Part shown: piece by piece, positions 34,240 through 43,315 of the stretch
Numbering within the stretch: the stretch's first letter is position 1
How the letters are laid out: each line of letters begins with the position of its first letter
From: Symsagittifera roscoffensis
Lineage: Eukaryota > Xenacoelomorpha > Acoela > Convolutidae
Direction: 5' to 3'
Length of the DNA: 64,000 bases
Assembly (NCBI RefSeq): GCF_963678635.1
Contig: NC_087065.1
Span: 55,456,397 to 55,520,396 of the forward strand
The notes under the pieces: generated by a model
What the model was told of the DNA's origin: nothing
Seen by the model: only the letters and a program-made list of their open reading frames with translations
The model's database searches: none
Position numbers and translations under genes: made by a program

Positions 34240-35066
34240 GAGCTAATTCTATTGCCGACTCCGGAAGCCCAATGCTATTTATAAACGAAAAAACGGCTCG
34301 GCGATTACAAGAAAACGACAAATCAATAATTTTCAAAAATACGGACCCTGCAGACCTTCACGTTTAAGTGACTACGTTGCATACAAATCCGCGAGGAGAT
34401 CTGGACCTTGTCTACGTTTTTTGGACATTGAGAAACCCAACGCACCTCAACACCCGATTAAAGAAGACACAGTGACAGGTCTACGAAAGAAACTAACCAG
34501 CAAAAAACAGGCTGCAGGTCAATCAAGCAGTCTAGCAAAGCGACGAGCTAAACAAAAGGGAAGACGACAGGCAGCCCGCCTACTCGCGCAACAAGAGGAA
34601 TGAGCCTCCAACCGGAAAAGGAAGCAACGGAAACATCCAAAGCCACCCACAAGATCTCCGACCGTAAGAAAGAAGAAGAAAGGTCGTCAACGGCGTCAGA
34701 GATTTCAGCACCGTCGCCCAAACGGCAAAATGAAAAGAACACATCGCCAAACATCATATCGAATAATCCAACCAAAAATCGACAAGAAAGCGCCAGTCAT
34801 CATTAGCTAACGCACTTGAAAAGCCCATACTAATAAACGCGATCGAAAACAAAAAATCGGCTACACAAAAAAAAGATTAACTTTAATATTGATTCACAAA
34901 CGGAATCGACAGAGTCACCGACGAAAACGAGTCTCAAAACACAGGAAATGGGTTTATCGGACCAGGCATGCATAAAGCTCCTCGAGGCAATCAGCAAAAA
35001 AACCGAATCAAGAATGCAGAAGACTGAAATTATTGACCTTATCTCTCCAGAGAACACCCGGAAATA
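34240..35066 (+). pseudogene. Protease scrap joined to a charged C-terminal tail
   Basis: Near 34255 a frame reads ADSGSPMLFINEKTARRL, the DSG active-site block of a Gypsy protease. About 150 bases later comes the Lys/Arg/Gln-rich ORF 34421-34603 (KKLTSKKQAAGQSSSLAKRR) and related frames to about 35066. The full Gypsy element has a similar low-complexity basic tail only after integrase. The arrangement implies one deletion from protease to the end of integrase, which removed all enzyme domains. Confidence 0.6.
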
Positions 35067-35261
35067 GAAACGACGGAAGTATTAGTCATCGAGAAAACAG
35101 GCGGGAATAATAACACGATGGACAAATAAAAAGATGACGAAACAAACGAGGAACAAGAGAAACAAGCGGAGGACGATAACAACAATAAATAGAGAAGTCC
35201 CCCAGTGACTATAAACTCAATTTAAAAACATTTATTGTTCATATCTTTCTCCTAGGGGGAA

Positions 35262-35521
35262 TGTCATCCGGCACGGATCGATAAACTCTGATATATTTGA
35301 TATATACATTTATGTTCAACTCACCATCTGAGTCAATGTTATGTATTTTGTCATTTGACCTTGTAAGGCGCTAAGCCAGTGATCGATATGAGCAGTAGCT
35401 CAGACAACAAAAAAAAATTTTAAGAAACAGTTGTTTTGCAAGCTTACGCTAGAAATCTTGTTTATCAATCCGCTTGGATTCAGTAATCAACAAGCTCATA
35501 CTTAGATACATAGGTATGACA
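35262..35521 (+). repeat. 3' LTR of the reduced Gypsy element
   Basis: 260 bp, preceded by the purine-rich AGGGGGAA (polypurine tract) and followed by GGTGC. Confidence 0.85.
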
Positions 35522-35966
35522 GGTGCCAGGAAAATACAGGCATAAAAACGGCAAGACATTTAGACGACAAAAATGCATCAGCATCAGCGGCGGTCCTATG
35601 ATTTTCTCGAGGGGGGCGGATTTTCAAAAAAAACTTTAAATTTTTATTGACCTTTTTAGGTCGATCAAATTGGTTTTCTGAGCTCTCTTAAATCACTATA
35701 AAGACCTCATTTTGACCTAATTTTTTGCGCCACAGGCAAATTTTTGAAAAAACAGGTCAAAAAGCGCATTTTTTTTGGAAAATTTTGACCAATAAATAGC
35801 GTTTTTTTTAGCGCGCGCTCCCCCCCGCCCCCCTCCCCCCCCCCCTCAAAATAACATATACTGGCGCCGAGAGCGCCTTTAGAAAAATTTTAGCGTCAGT
35901 CAGCAAGAAATGGATATCTCAAAATAGAAGAAAGGGGGACCCCTTTGTGTTGGCAGGGAGTGGAAT
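35522..35966. other. Gene-free DNA with C-rich runs
   Basis: Begins with the interrupted end of a family-B-like sequence (AACGGCAAGACATTTAGACG). Includes GAGGGGGGCGGATTTTC near 35610 and long C runs at about 35819-35846. The GGCGGAT-plus-poly-G combination recurs inverted near 37330-37410 and may be the terminus of another MITE. Confidence 0.45.
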
Positions 35967-36983
35967 CAGGGGTTTGTAATATTGTATTGCAATACTATTG
36001 CTCAGAGACAAAAAATAATTGCTGTAAGACGTAAATTAACAATCAATTATTGCAATTATTGAAATTATTGCTAACTATTGCTATAAATCTAAAAATTATT
36101 GTATTTTTCTTTAACAAATCTTCGAAACAGTCTCAACACTCCAAAAACTCTCGTTTATCATCAAGAAAAGCTGCATTTCGAGGTGTCTCGGCAAAAGTCT
36201 TTTTCTGTATTGTGAAAACACGTTTGTAAACTTTCGCGGCATTCTGTAATGTAGAAATGGCCAAATGAGTTTCACGCCAGTGACGAGTAGCTATGGCATC
36301 TGAAATATGGGTGCCGGACATCAAACCGACGGGACTTCAAGCCGAATTGTAAAATTAGAGACTTCAAGCCGAATAGTTCCTTATAAACTCGTGAAATATG
36401 ATTAATTTGAAAACTTTTTTTGAAGAATTTCTGAATTTCATGATCTTTCTTCACAAGTTATTGGCGTTTTCATAAAATTTAAGCCTCCAAATGATATTTC
36501 GGAAAGTTGAAAAGTAAAACATGGTTTAGGCATTTTTCATGTTTATAATTTATGCATTTCAAAAACCGGCTGATGTTATTAACGGATGCCAATCACAAGT
36601 GGTGCATTGTCATGAATAACGCTTTTAATGGACTAAACTTACCAAAATTTCCGAAAAATAACGTTTTACAGATGATAAAATAGTGTTTTGAGGTGCTTGT
36701 ATAGTTTTAATTTCGGCTTGAAGTCCCTTCGGCTTGAAGTCCCGTCAGCTTGTTGTCCTAGACCCCTGAAATATAACACGTTAAAATGCATCGTAATTCA
36801 ATTTCAACGTCATCCAATCAGAAGAGAGAGTGATTACATCGACTCGTTTACAATAATTGTATTGTCGACAATGTATTGTTTTTGAACAATCAATAATTGC
36901 AATATAAAGTTTGGCAGCAATCAATTATTCCATCATTAATATTGACAATAATTGTTCCGTCAATTATTTATTGCAAACCCCTG
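35967..36983. mobile_element. hAT-like non-autonomous element (about 1.0 kb)
   Basis: Starts CAGGGGTTTGTAATA and ends TATTGCAAACCCCTG, inverted ends of the hAT type (CAGGGG). The flanks AGTGGAAT and GGTGGAAG match at six of eight central bases, consistent with a mutated 8-bp target duplication. The interior is rich in CAATAATTG palindromic text and has no transposase ORF. A family A MITE is inserted in it at 36309. Confidence 0.75.
36309..36766. mobile_element. MITE family A, copy 2, nested in the hAT-like element
   Basis: 458 bp flanked by a perfect 8-bp duplication TGAAATAT (36301-36308 and 36767-36774). Both ends share GACGGGACTTCAAGCCGAA after GGGTGCCGGACA on the left and GGGGTCTAGGACA on the right (inverted). 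The ACTTCAAGCCGAA motif is repeated twice at each end. Non-coding. Confidence 0.85.
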
Positions 36984-37728
36984 GGTGGAAGGCCTGAGGG
37001 GGGGGGGGGGGTGCGTTAGTATCCCCCCCCCCCGGGCCTAAATCCGCCGATGTTCAGCATTCAAAATTACTACAAATACTAGCCATGCCATCTCGGATCA
37101 ACCGTTCACTCTCCCCCCCCCCCTCCCACCCCCCTAAGTGACGTACCGTAGAATCTCCCCCCTAGCCTTGTATTAGTTTTGAAAATTGATTTCGTATAAA
37201 ATATTTTTTTCAAACAAAAGGCAGAATAGACTGCTCGAGAAAATTTTTCAAAAGGAATACCAATTAAATTGTTAATTAACCAAAATTTTCATCATAATTA
37301 TTTTATAGTTTTTTTTTATTAATTAGATCAATTTATTTTGCCCTCTAAGTTAATCTATGAAAAAGCATTGTTTTATCCCCCCTAAATTTAAGGTTGATCC
37401 GCCATCTCAAAAAAATTATTACAGATTACTAACCACCTAATTACGAGAATTTTTAGCCGAGTTATTTTCTTTTTTAGCTGCCGATATTTTTTTTCGGGTA
37501 GCCGGTTTTCCTCCTCGGGGGAAACTCGTCGATTATTCAATCGCGAATCCTGTTCGTTTTCGAAAACTTTTTGACAGTGGTACAGAAAAACCGATTACAA
37601 ATCAGTTTTGTCAACCTTTGTTTTTAGGAATAAATTTGAACCCCATTCTGACCAGAAAACTGGAAGTAATGGTTGATGCGTGTTTTGTTGTTAAAATTTC
37701 CGTTTTGCCTTTCTCAGAAATGCATTTT
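36984..37728. repeat. Poly-G/poly-C rich, gene-free stretch
   Basis: A 14-G run at 36998-37011 faces an 11-C run at 37023-37033 and can form a GC hairpin. Further C runs lie near 37110. GATCCGCC next to TTTATCCCCCCT near 37375-37410 resembles the inverted end of the C-rich segment at 35.6 kb. No ORF was found. Confidence 0.6.
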
Positions 37729-37824
37729 GCGTGTTAAAACAATCATTTCGCGTTGTCAATTTCTCAGAAATGAACTAAAAATCATTTCTGAGAAACTGAC
37801 AACGCGAAATGATTGTTTCAACAC
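37729..37824. repeat. Long perfect-type hairpin
   Basis: Arms of about 43 bases (left 37729-37773, right 37782-37824), with CAATCATTTCGCGTTGTCA on the left and its complement on the right, differ at only a few positions and enclose a loop of about 8 bases. This is likely the core of a fold-back MITE. Confidence 0.85.
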
Positions 37825-38477
37825 AAAATACAGTTTCTCGCCTAAAAGTCCCGTCTAAAACGGCTGTCGCCTTATTTGCCGGTCACCCCTTTCTGATTGT
37901 AGACAATTATGCTCTGTGCACTAACTCCCTTGCAACTAAAAAGGGATCTTGTTAAGTATCCCCCCCCCCTTTGGACCTTACTATTTGCCCCCTATGCATG
38001 TAATATTTTTGACAACCATTTCTGTATAAAATATGCATTTCAAAAATGTCAACAATCAAGTGGGTTTTCATTTTCGCGCGTTCGTATTTGTATGACTCAC
38101 TATTTTGTATAACACCCACGTAAAAAAATTTTAAATATATATATATTTTCTGAAAATTGTTTTAAGCTATTGAAAATGTGGCCGCCAATGCTGGTTTACT
38201 CAAAATGGAAATAGGGGAGGGGGGAATATAGTTAACAAGAGCCGTAAAAAGCAAATGTTTGCGTGTGACTAATTTTTGATTTCTCAGAAATCTTAAAATT
38301 GTCGTTTCTATTCTTAACTGAGTACTGTCGGTGAATTTTACTTCATATATTTTTACGTTTTCTTTACATCAGTTAGTTTTCGAGTTCTGCTGTCGCACTG
38401 ATGCGAAAGCCAAACTAACAAGTTGAGCAAAACTTACAGTCTTAATTGCCCTAACAGTGGACAACGGATGTACATCG
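37825..38477. other. Gene-free; contains a family B MITE end
   Basis: At 37852-37889, AAAGTCCCGTCTAAAACGGC is followed by TGTCGCCTTATTTGCCGGTC, the right end of a family-B-like element. C runs occur near 37960. Otherwise nothing is recognised. Confidence 0.45.
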
Positions 38478-38575
38478 GAATAATACATTATTGTTTGCGG
38501 GGAGAATAATACATTATTGTTTGCGGCGAATACATTATTGTTTGCGGGGAGAATCAATCAAATTCAGTTTTATTG
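38478..38575. repeat. Minisatellite of ATACATTATTGTTTGCGG
   Basis: Three consecutive units of about 24-32 bp with ATACATTATTGTTTGCGG, followed by a partial fourth ending TTTTATTGTTTGC. Confidence 0.85.
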
Positions 38576-38593
38576 TTTGCTAGACTAGACGTA

Positions 38594-39318
38594 CAGTGCT
38601 GATAACCGGACAAAACGCGTTAAACTTGACATTTAAAACCCGTTTTTCTTAAATTGGGTTGAGTTTAGGTTAAAACTTATGAAGACAAAACTTGCTTAAA
38701 ATTTTAGCAGAATTAAAATGGTGTAATTTGTTTTGCTAAATTCGGGCCCAAAATTTTACCCCAGAAATGGATCATTTTGGCGTTTCTTAGTAGATCAAAA
38801 ATTACGTGAAAAATATCCAGTCGATCACAGACATAATTATATCAAAGTGAGCCACTTACGTCGCCCAACAAACTTTAAGAAGGGTATATTCTCCAAAACA
38901 TTGTAAAAACTAACTTATTTTTGTTTGATAGACAAAAAAGGTCGTTTTTTACTATATAAAATACCAACTTTTTCTTACAAACAATTTTTATACGGTTTGC
39001 AAATTTTTTTGAAGAATTTACCCTTCTTAAAGTTTGTTGGGCTACGTAAGTGGCTCACTTTGATATAATTATGTCTGTGATCGACTGGGTATTTTTGGCG
39101 TAATTTTTGATTAACTAAGAAAAACCAAAATGACTCATTTTTGGGGTAAAATTTTGGGCCCGAATTTTGCAAAACAAATTACACCATATTAATTCTGCTA
39201 AAATTTTAAGCAAGTTTTGTCTTCATAAGTTTTCACCTAAAATCAACCCAATTTGAGAAAAACGCGTTTAAAATTTCAAGTTTAACGCGTTTTGTCCGGT
39301 TATTTTAAATCAGCACTG
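38594..39318. mobile_element. Tc1/mariner-like fold-back MITE (725 bp)
   Basis: Ends are CAGTGCTGATAACCGGAC and its inverse, bounded by TA on both sides (38592-38593, 39319-39320), as in Tc1/mariner. Inverted arms of roughly 300 bp each carry matching text such as AAGTGAGCCACTTACG and its complement, with a short AT-rich centre near 38900-38990. There is no transposase ORF. Arms differ by scattered substitutions and an internal indel. Confidence 0.85.
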
Positions 39319-40200
39319 TATAGTTAATTTAACACAGTTTATTAACTACCAACAAAAATCTCCTAGCGGACAACACTTTTGATAAAGAGCAGGTATGTTT
39401 AATGGTTTATTTGATGAGATGAGAATATCGTCTCGCTTTGCAACCGACTGAAAAAGGAGTACGGGTGGAGGGACGGGGTCGGCCAAAGTTATGGTCCAAT
39501 TGTCAATTTCCTTTAACTTTTGAGCCCTTTGGTACTAGACATGGAAAGATGTGAGAGAAAAAGCCTTCACACAAAAAGCCCAAAAAATAGAGTGAATGAT
39601 TTAATTTTTGGCACGCTGTGTGTCTGTCCATAAGTCGATCCGGATCAAGTTAACATCCCCCCTACCCCCCCCCCCCCCCTCCCAAATAGACCAAGTTAAG
39701 ATCCTCCACCCCAGCGCTTAATATAAATAAATTTGCTAAGCACTGCATGTAAAATGCTCGATTCTCATTGGATGAATTCCCAACTAAGAACCAAGTTAAC
39801 ATCCTCCGGGTCTAGGACAACAAGCCGACGAGACTTCAAGCCGAAGGGACTTCAGGCCGAAAATTAAATTTTACAAGAACCTCAAATCATTTTTTTTTTT
39901 CAACTGTTAAACGTTGCTAAACGAGAGTAGTTTTGGAAACAAGTCGAAATTCCAAACACACTATCGATCAACGAAGTTTCAAAATATCGAAAATCTTCTA
40001 CACGGTAGATAGGTTTTCTTTTCTTCAAAACGCGGTCTTGCTTAAGCAGGAAAGCTTCTGACAGCCTTTTTCATCCACTGAAATCCAAATCTTATAATGA
40101 GCTGGGTAATTTTTTGAAATCCAACCGTTTCAAAAAACCGTCAACAACCAAAAAAAGACTTATCTGAGGGCCATAACTTTTGTGTAGAAAATTTTTTATG
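39319..40200. other. Gene-free; poly-C run and a MITE family A fragment
   Basis: C-rich runs lie at about 39655-39690. At 39809-39915 an inverted partial copy of family A begins GGTCTAGGACAACAAGCCGA with two ACTTCA(A/G)GCCGAA motifs and fades after about 100 bases. Confidence 0.6.
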
Positions 40201-40416
40201 TGTTGTATTGAGTAATTTAGTTCATTTCCGAAGCTGTCAATCAAATGTTCACTCTTGGTGCTAGACTAATTGATTAGCAGGTGTTTGTCCTTGGAACAGT
40301 CTGTCACCCTTGGATACTGTTTCTAACCACTCTCTATGCTAACTTTGTAAGATTAAGTTGACTGTATTTTATCTCGGAATTAACAATTGCTCGACGATCG
40401 TTTTACCTTCTCGACA
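40201..40416 (+). repeat. 5' LTR of the Ty3/Gypsy element
   Basis: Starts TGTTGTATTG and ends TTCTCGACA. 216 bp. Confidence 0.95.
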
Positions 40417-40664
40417 TGGCGCAGCCAACAGGATTAGGTGGGGGAAAGAAACCACTGGGCATCACGGGATTTTGGCCAGCAAAATGCACGGAACCGCCAA
40501 TGATGTGGGAATTCTGGATTAACAGATTCCAATGGGGAATGGTCGCCAAGCACTCACTAAACCCAATGAACTTTTACTTCGCCGCGACACTCACAGCCGC
40601 ACAAATTACTGACTTGCCCGCGGAAGTAGACGGAAAAAATCGGCGGAATCAGAAATGGTGTTGA
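40416..40664 (+). CDS. Ty3/Gypsy gag, N-terminal segment
   Basis: The ATG spans the last base of the LTR and the first two of the primer-binding-like site, giving MAQPTGLGGGKKPLGITGFW and then a helical stretch with WEFWINRFQWGM. The frame closes after 82 codons at 40662-40664. The continuation of gag lies in the minus-one frame, and the change can be placed at A-AAA-AAT (40634-40640). Read with that shift, gag runs on as one protein. No other ATG nearby fits better as the gag start. Confidence 0.75.
   Translation: MAQPTGLGGGKKPLGITGFWPAKCTEPPMMWEFWINRFQWGMVAKHSLNPMNFYFAATLTAAQITDLPAEVDGKNRRNQKWC
40417..40432 (+). promoter_or_regulatory. Primer-binding-like site overlapping the gag start
   Basis: TGGCGCAGCCAACAGG starts at the first base after the LTR. 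Its first eight bases, TGGCGCAG, match the serine-tRNA primer sites known in Drosophila 297/17.6-type elements. The A that ends the LTR plus this TG forms the gag ATG. Confidence 0.65.
40634..40640 (+). promoter_or_regulatory. AAAAAAT heptamer, candidate -1 frameshift site in gag
   Basis: In the upstream frame the bases are read A|AAA|AAT, the X-XXY-YYZ form of a -1 slippery heptamer. Moving back one base after AAT enters exactly the downstream gag frame. A one-base homopolymer error would look the same. Confidence 0.4.
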
Positions 40665-42493
40665 TTTCGAACCTGTATTTGTGTTTGGGGGAAAAGGGGC
40701 AGGATGAACTGCACAAAAGACGACCACACCTGGACCTCCAGACGATTTGTTACCCACGGATGATAGACGCGCTGGAAACGGAATTCAAGAAAGAAAGGAA
40801 TGAAACATATGAAACATACCAACTCCTTTCTCGTAAGCAATTTATTAATGAAAGTCTTGAGCAATTCCACTCCGTACTCAGCGGATTGGCAGCGCGGTGC
40901 GATTTTGGAACATTAGAGGACCGAATACTAAGAGACGTATTCATTGTTAATATGAATAATCGGGATGCACAAAAGGAACTATGCAGGTCGACGAAAACAC
41001 CTGAGGAAGTGTACCGGATAGCTCTCTCGTACGAGAGGGGTAGCAAGTATGCATCCTCATATGTTGCCACGGGACCAGTGGGGGCCCCTGGATCATCATC
41101 AGGAGGCGGAGGAATCCAAATAAAATCGGAACCAGTTGGAATAATCCGGGGAGGTTACCGGAACAATCGTTCAAGGGGCCGGGGCTCTTACAAAGGGCGA
41201 GGATCGTATCGAGGAAGAAATCTCCCCAATAACAACAAATGTTATAACTGCGATCAACAAAATTTCACTAGGGAACACTTGGACAGATGCCCAGCAAAAG
41301 GGGTTACATGCAGTTTTTGCCACAAAATTGGCCATTTCGAACGAACCTGCAGGGGAAAACGTGGAAACCAGCGAGGACAGGGAGCCGTAGGAACGATACG
41401 GGAGAATGTCGACGATCATCACCTAGAAAATTCTGCGGACAAAGAAGCATCACAACGTGCAAGTTCCATTGGATGGGTCAATAAGAATCGAGTGGTGCAC
41501 TCGTGGGACTCAAGCAGTTCCGACGGGGATTATATGGTCATGGCCATAAAGCGGAAAGGAGTAACAGAATTGAAAGTTGCTGGGGCACAATTGCCGATCA
41601 AAGTCAATGGAAAACCCACTCGAGTGTGGATCGATAGCGGATCCCCAATTTCAATTTTTACCATCGGGGAATTACGGAAAACTTTGGGAACATCAGGAGT
41701 AAAACTGGACAATCTTACGGAGGAGGACAATGCTTTTCGGGATTATGGAAACAATCCCCTACAGATGATTGGAACAATGGCATTAACAATACAATCAAAC
41801 GGTTGGAAGATCCATGCAAGGATAAAAGTGATCGGGGGGAACCGACCATCAATAATTGGAAGGGATCTGATGCCCCAACTAGGACTCCAATTGGTGCAAC
41901 AAACACCAGGGGACCAAATCATGTCCATTGAAGAAGGCAGTCACGACGCACTGGAACCGGAGGGGGAGTTGGATTCATGGCAAACATACTTCAGTAAGCA
42001 GTTTTCAAATCTTTTTAGCAGGGTAGGGAAAATAAGAAACTACAAAGTACAAGCCGAATTTTTTGAAAACCTCACCCCAGTACAACAGAAGGGGCGTCGA
42101 GTCCCGATTTCGTTGCAAGAAAAAGTGGATGCCGAAATTGACAAATTATTGAAACAGGGTCATATCGAAAAATTATCTGAATGCTCGGACAAATATTTTG
42201 TGTCCCCAATAGTAATAACAGTAAAAAAGGATGGATCCGTAAAACTGGCACTAGAGTCGAGAGAACTAAATAAACAAGTGCATAAGAATAAATACCAAAT
42301 GCCGAATATCGAGGAACTAATGGACACGGTTGGGCAAACGATTAGCGAAAAAAAACAGGGAGACATATATTTCACAACAATGGATTTAACATACGCTTAT
42401 GGCCAACTGCCACTAAATGCTGAGACGAGCATACAGTGCAATTTTTCTCTCATTGGAGGCCGCTCGACGGGTACATACCGGTTCAAAACATGA
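40655..42493 (+). CDS. Ty3/Gypsy gag (capsid, knuckles), protease and RT N-terminal half
   Basis: 612 codons. Residues about 10-135 are Gypsy capsid-like (ESLEQFHSVLSGLAARCDFG). A Gly/Arg-rich RNA-binding patch follows at about 150-190, then zinc knuckles CYNCDQQNFTREHLDRC and CSFCHKIGHFERTC. Protease has VWIDSGSPISIF (Asp at codon 327). RT begins near codon 475 and includes the block TTMDLTYAYGQLPL with the first catalytic Asp. The frame ends at TGA (42491-42493), just before FYGLTTMPAEFQ. The same frame reopens at once, so the stop is a single interruption within RT. Confidence 0.9.
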   Translation: MVLISNLYLCLGEKGQDELHKRRPHLDLQTICYPRMIDALETEFKKERNETYETYQLLSRKQFINESLEQFHSVLSGLAARCDFGTLEDRILRDVFIVNMNNRDAQKELCRSTKTPEEVYRIALSYERGSKYASSYVATGPVGAPGSSSGGGGIQIKSEPVGIIRGGYRNNRSRGRGSYKGRGSYRGRNLPNNNKCYNCDQQNFTREHLDRCPAKGVTCSFCHKIGHFERTCRGKRGNQRGQGAVGTIRENVDDHHLENSADKEASQRASSIGWVNKNRVVHSWDSSSSDGDYMVMAIKRKGVTELKVAGAQLPIKVNGKPTRVWIDSGSPISIFTIGELRKTLGTSGVKLDNLTEEDNAFRDYGNNPLQMIGTMALTIQSNGWKIHARIKVIGGNRPSIIGRDLMPQLGLQLVQQTPGDQIMSIEEGSHDALEPEGELDSWQTYFSKQFSNLFSRVGKIRNYKVQAEFFENLTPVQQKGRRVPISLQEKVDAEIDKLLKQGHIEKLSECSDKYFVSPIVITVKKDGSVKLALESRELNKQVHKNKYQMPNIEELMDTVGQTISEKKQGDIYFTTMDLTYAYGQLPLNAETSIQCNFSLIGGRSTGTYRFKT

Positions 42494-43315
42494 TTCTATG
42501 GCCTCACTACAATGCCCGCGGAATTCCAACGCGCAATGGATTGTATACTCGCCGAATACCCGCAAGCGCATGCGTTCATCGATGATATTTTGGTCGTAAC
42601 CAAGGGAACGGCAATAGACCACATAGCAACGGTAGAGAAAATTTTAAAGAAACTGGATCGTGAAAATATGTCCCTAAAATTGACAAAATGTAAATTCGCC
42701 CAACGAGAATGCGAATGGCTAGGACATAAAATAACTCCGACTGGAATTACTCCATTGGTTAGAAAAACAGAACCGATAGAGGCGCTAACGCCGCCACGGA
42801 CCTTGTCACAATTAAAATCGTTTATGGGGTCGATCCATAGTTTGCACAAGTATCTGCCGGCATTGGCCGAATCATCGGCACCGCTGCGGCCCCTATTAAG
42901 CAAAAATAATGAATACATTTGGACACCTGAATGCCAGAACGCGTTCGAAAACCTGAAGAAACAAGTTTCAAACATTGTTGAATTACGGCACTTTGATATC
43001 CACAAGGACATTCGCATAGTGTGCGATGCAAGCCATAACGGGCTCGGCGCAGTGTTGGAACAGTTAGGACCAGAAGGATGGCGCCCAATTTCGTTCGCGT
43101 CGCGATATCTTAACGAAGCGGAAAAGAAATACTCAACAAACGAATTGGAAATGTTGGCAGTTGTGTGGGGGGCTGAATACTTTAGAAATTACATACTGGG
43201 CCGAAGTTTTTTGATCGTTACCGATCATAAAGCCCTGATATCCGCTTTGAACGGTAATAACAAGAAAAATAAAACGATGTTTAGTCGTTTAACGCGCTGG
43301 TTAGATTCCCTTTGA
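42494..43315 (+). CDS. Ty3/Gypsy RT C-terminal half and RNase H
   Basis: It is in frame with the upstream ORF. It holds FYGLTTMPAEFQ, the catalytic box FIDDILV (Asp pair at 42581-42586), the thumb, and an RNase H domain with VCDASHNGLGAVL, YSTNELEMLAVVW and VTDHKAL, so the RNase H Asp-Glu-Asp set is visible. The frame ends at TGA 43313-43315, while the conserved continuation DFQIEHKPGA resumes one frame over; an indel between about 43305 and 43314 explains this. Confidence 0.9.
   Translation, partial: FYGLTTMPAEFQRAMDCILAEYPQAHAFIDDILVVTKGTAIDHIATVEKILKKLDRENMSLKLTKCKFAQRECEWLGHKITPTGITPLVRKTEPIEALTPPRTLSQLKSFMGSIHSLHKYLPALAESSAPLRPLLSKNNEYIWTPECQNAFENLKKQVSNIVELRHFDIHKDIRIVCDASHNGLGAVLEQLGPEGWRPISFASRYLNEAEKKYSTNELEMLAVVWGAEYFRNYILGRSFLIVTDHKALISALNGNNKKNKTMFSRLTRWLDSL

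Larger units (their letters stand above)
32683..35521 (+). mobile_element. Gypsy-type element reduced to LTRs, gag and a C-terminal tail
   Basis: LTRs of 253 bp (32683-32935) and 260 bp (35262-35521), both TGTCATCCGG...TATGACA, are flanked by the 5-bp target duplication GGTGC (32678-32682 and 35522-35526). The 2.3-kb interior has a primer-binding-like site, gag with a zinc knuckle, a protease scrap and a charged tail, but no RT, RNase H or integrase. Such gag-only elements depend on proteins from relatives. The Gypsy element at 40201 is related in gag but has different LTRs. Confidence 0.85.

Noticed and set aside
37673-37858. Small open frame over the 37.7-kb hairpin
   Set aside because: Its sequence is dictated by the inverted repeat; no start context or protein-like composition.
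40750-43088. Minus-strand open frames over the Gypsy element
   Set aside because: They are antisense shadows of gag and pol; no independent similarity.
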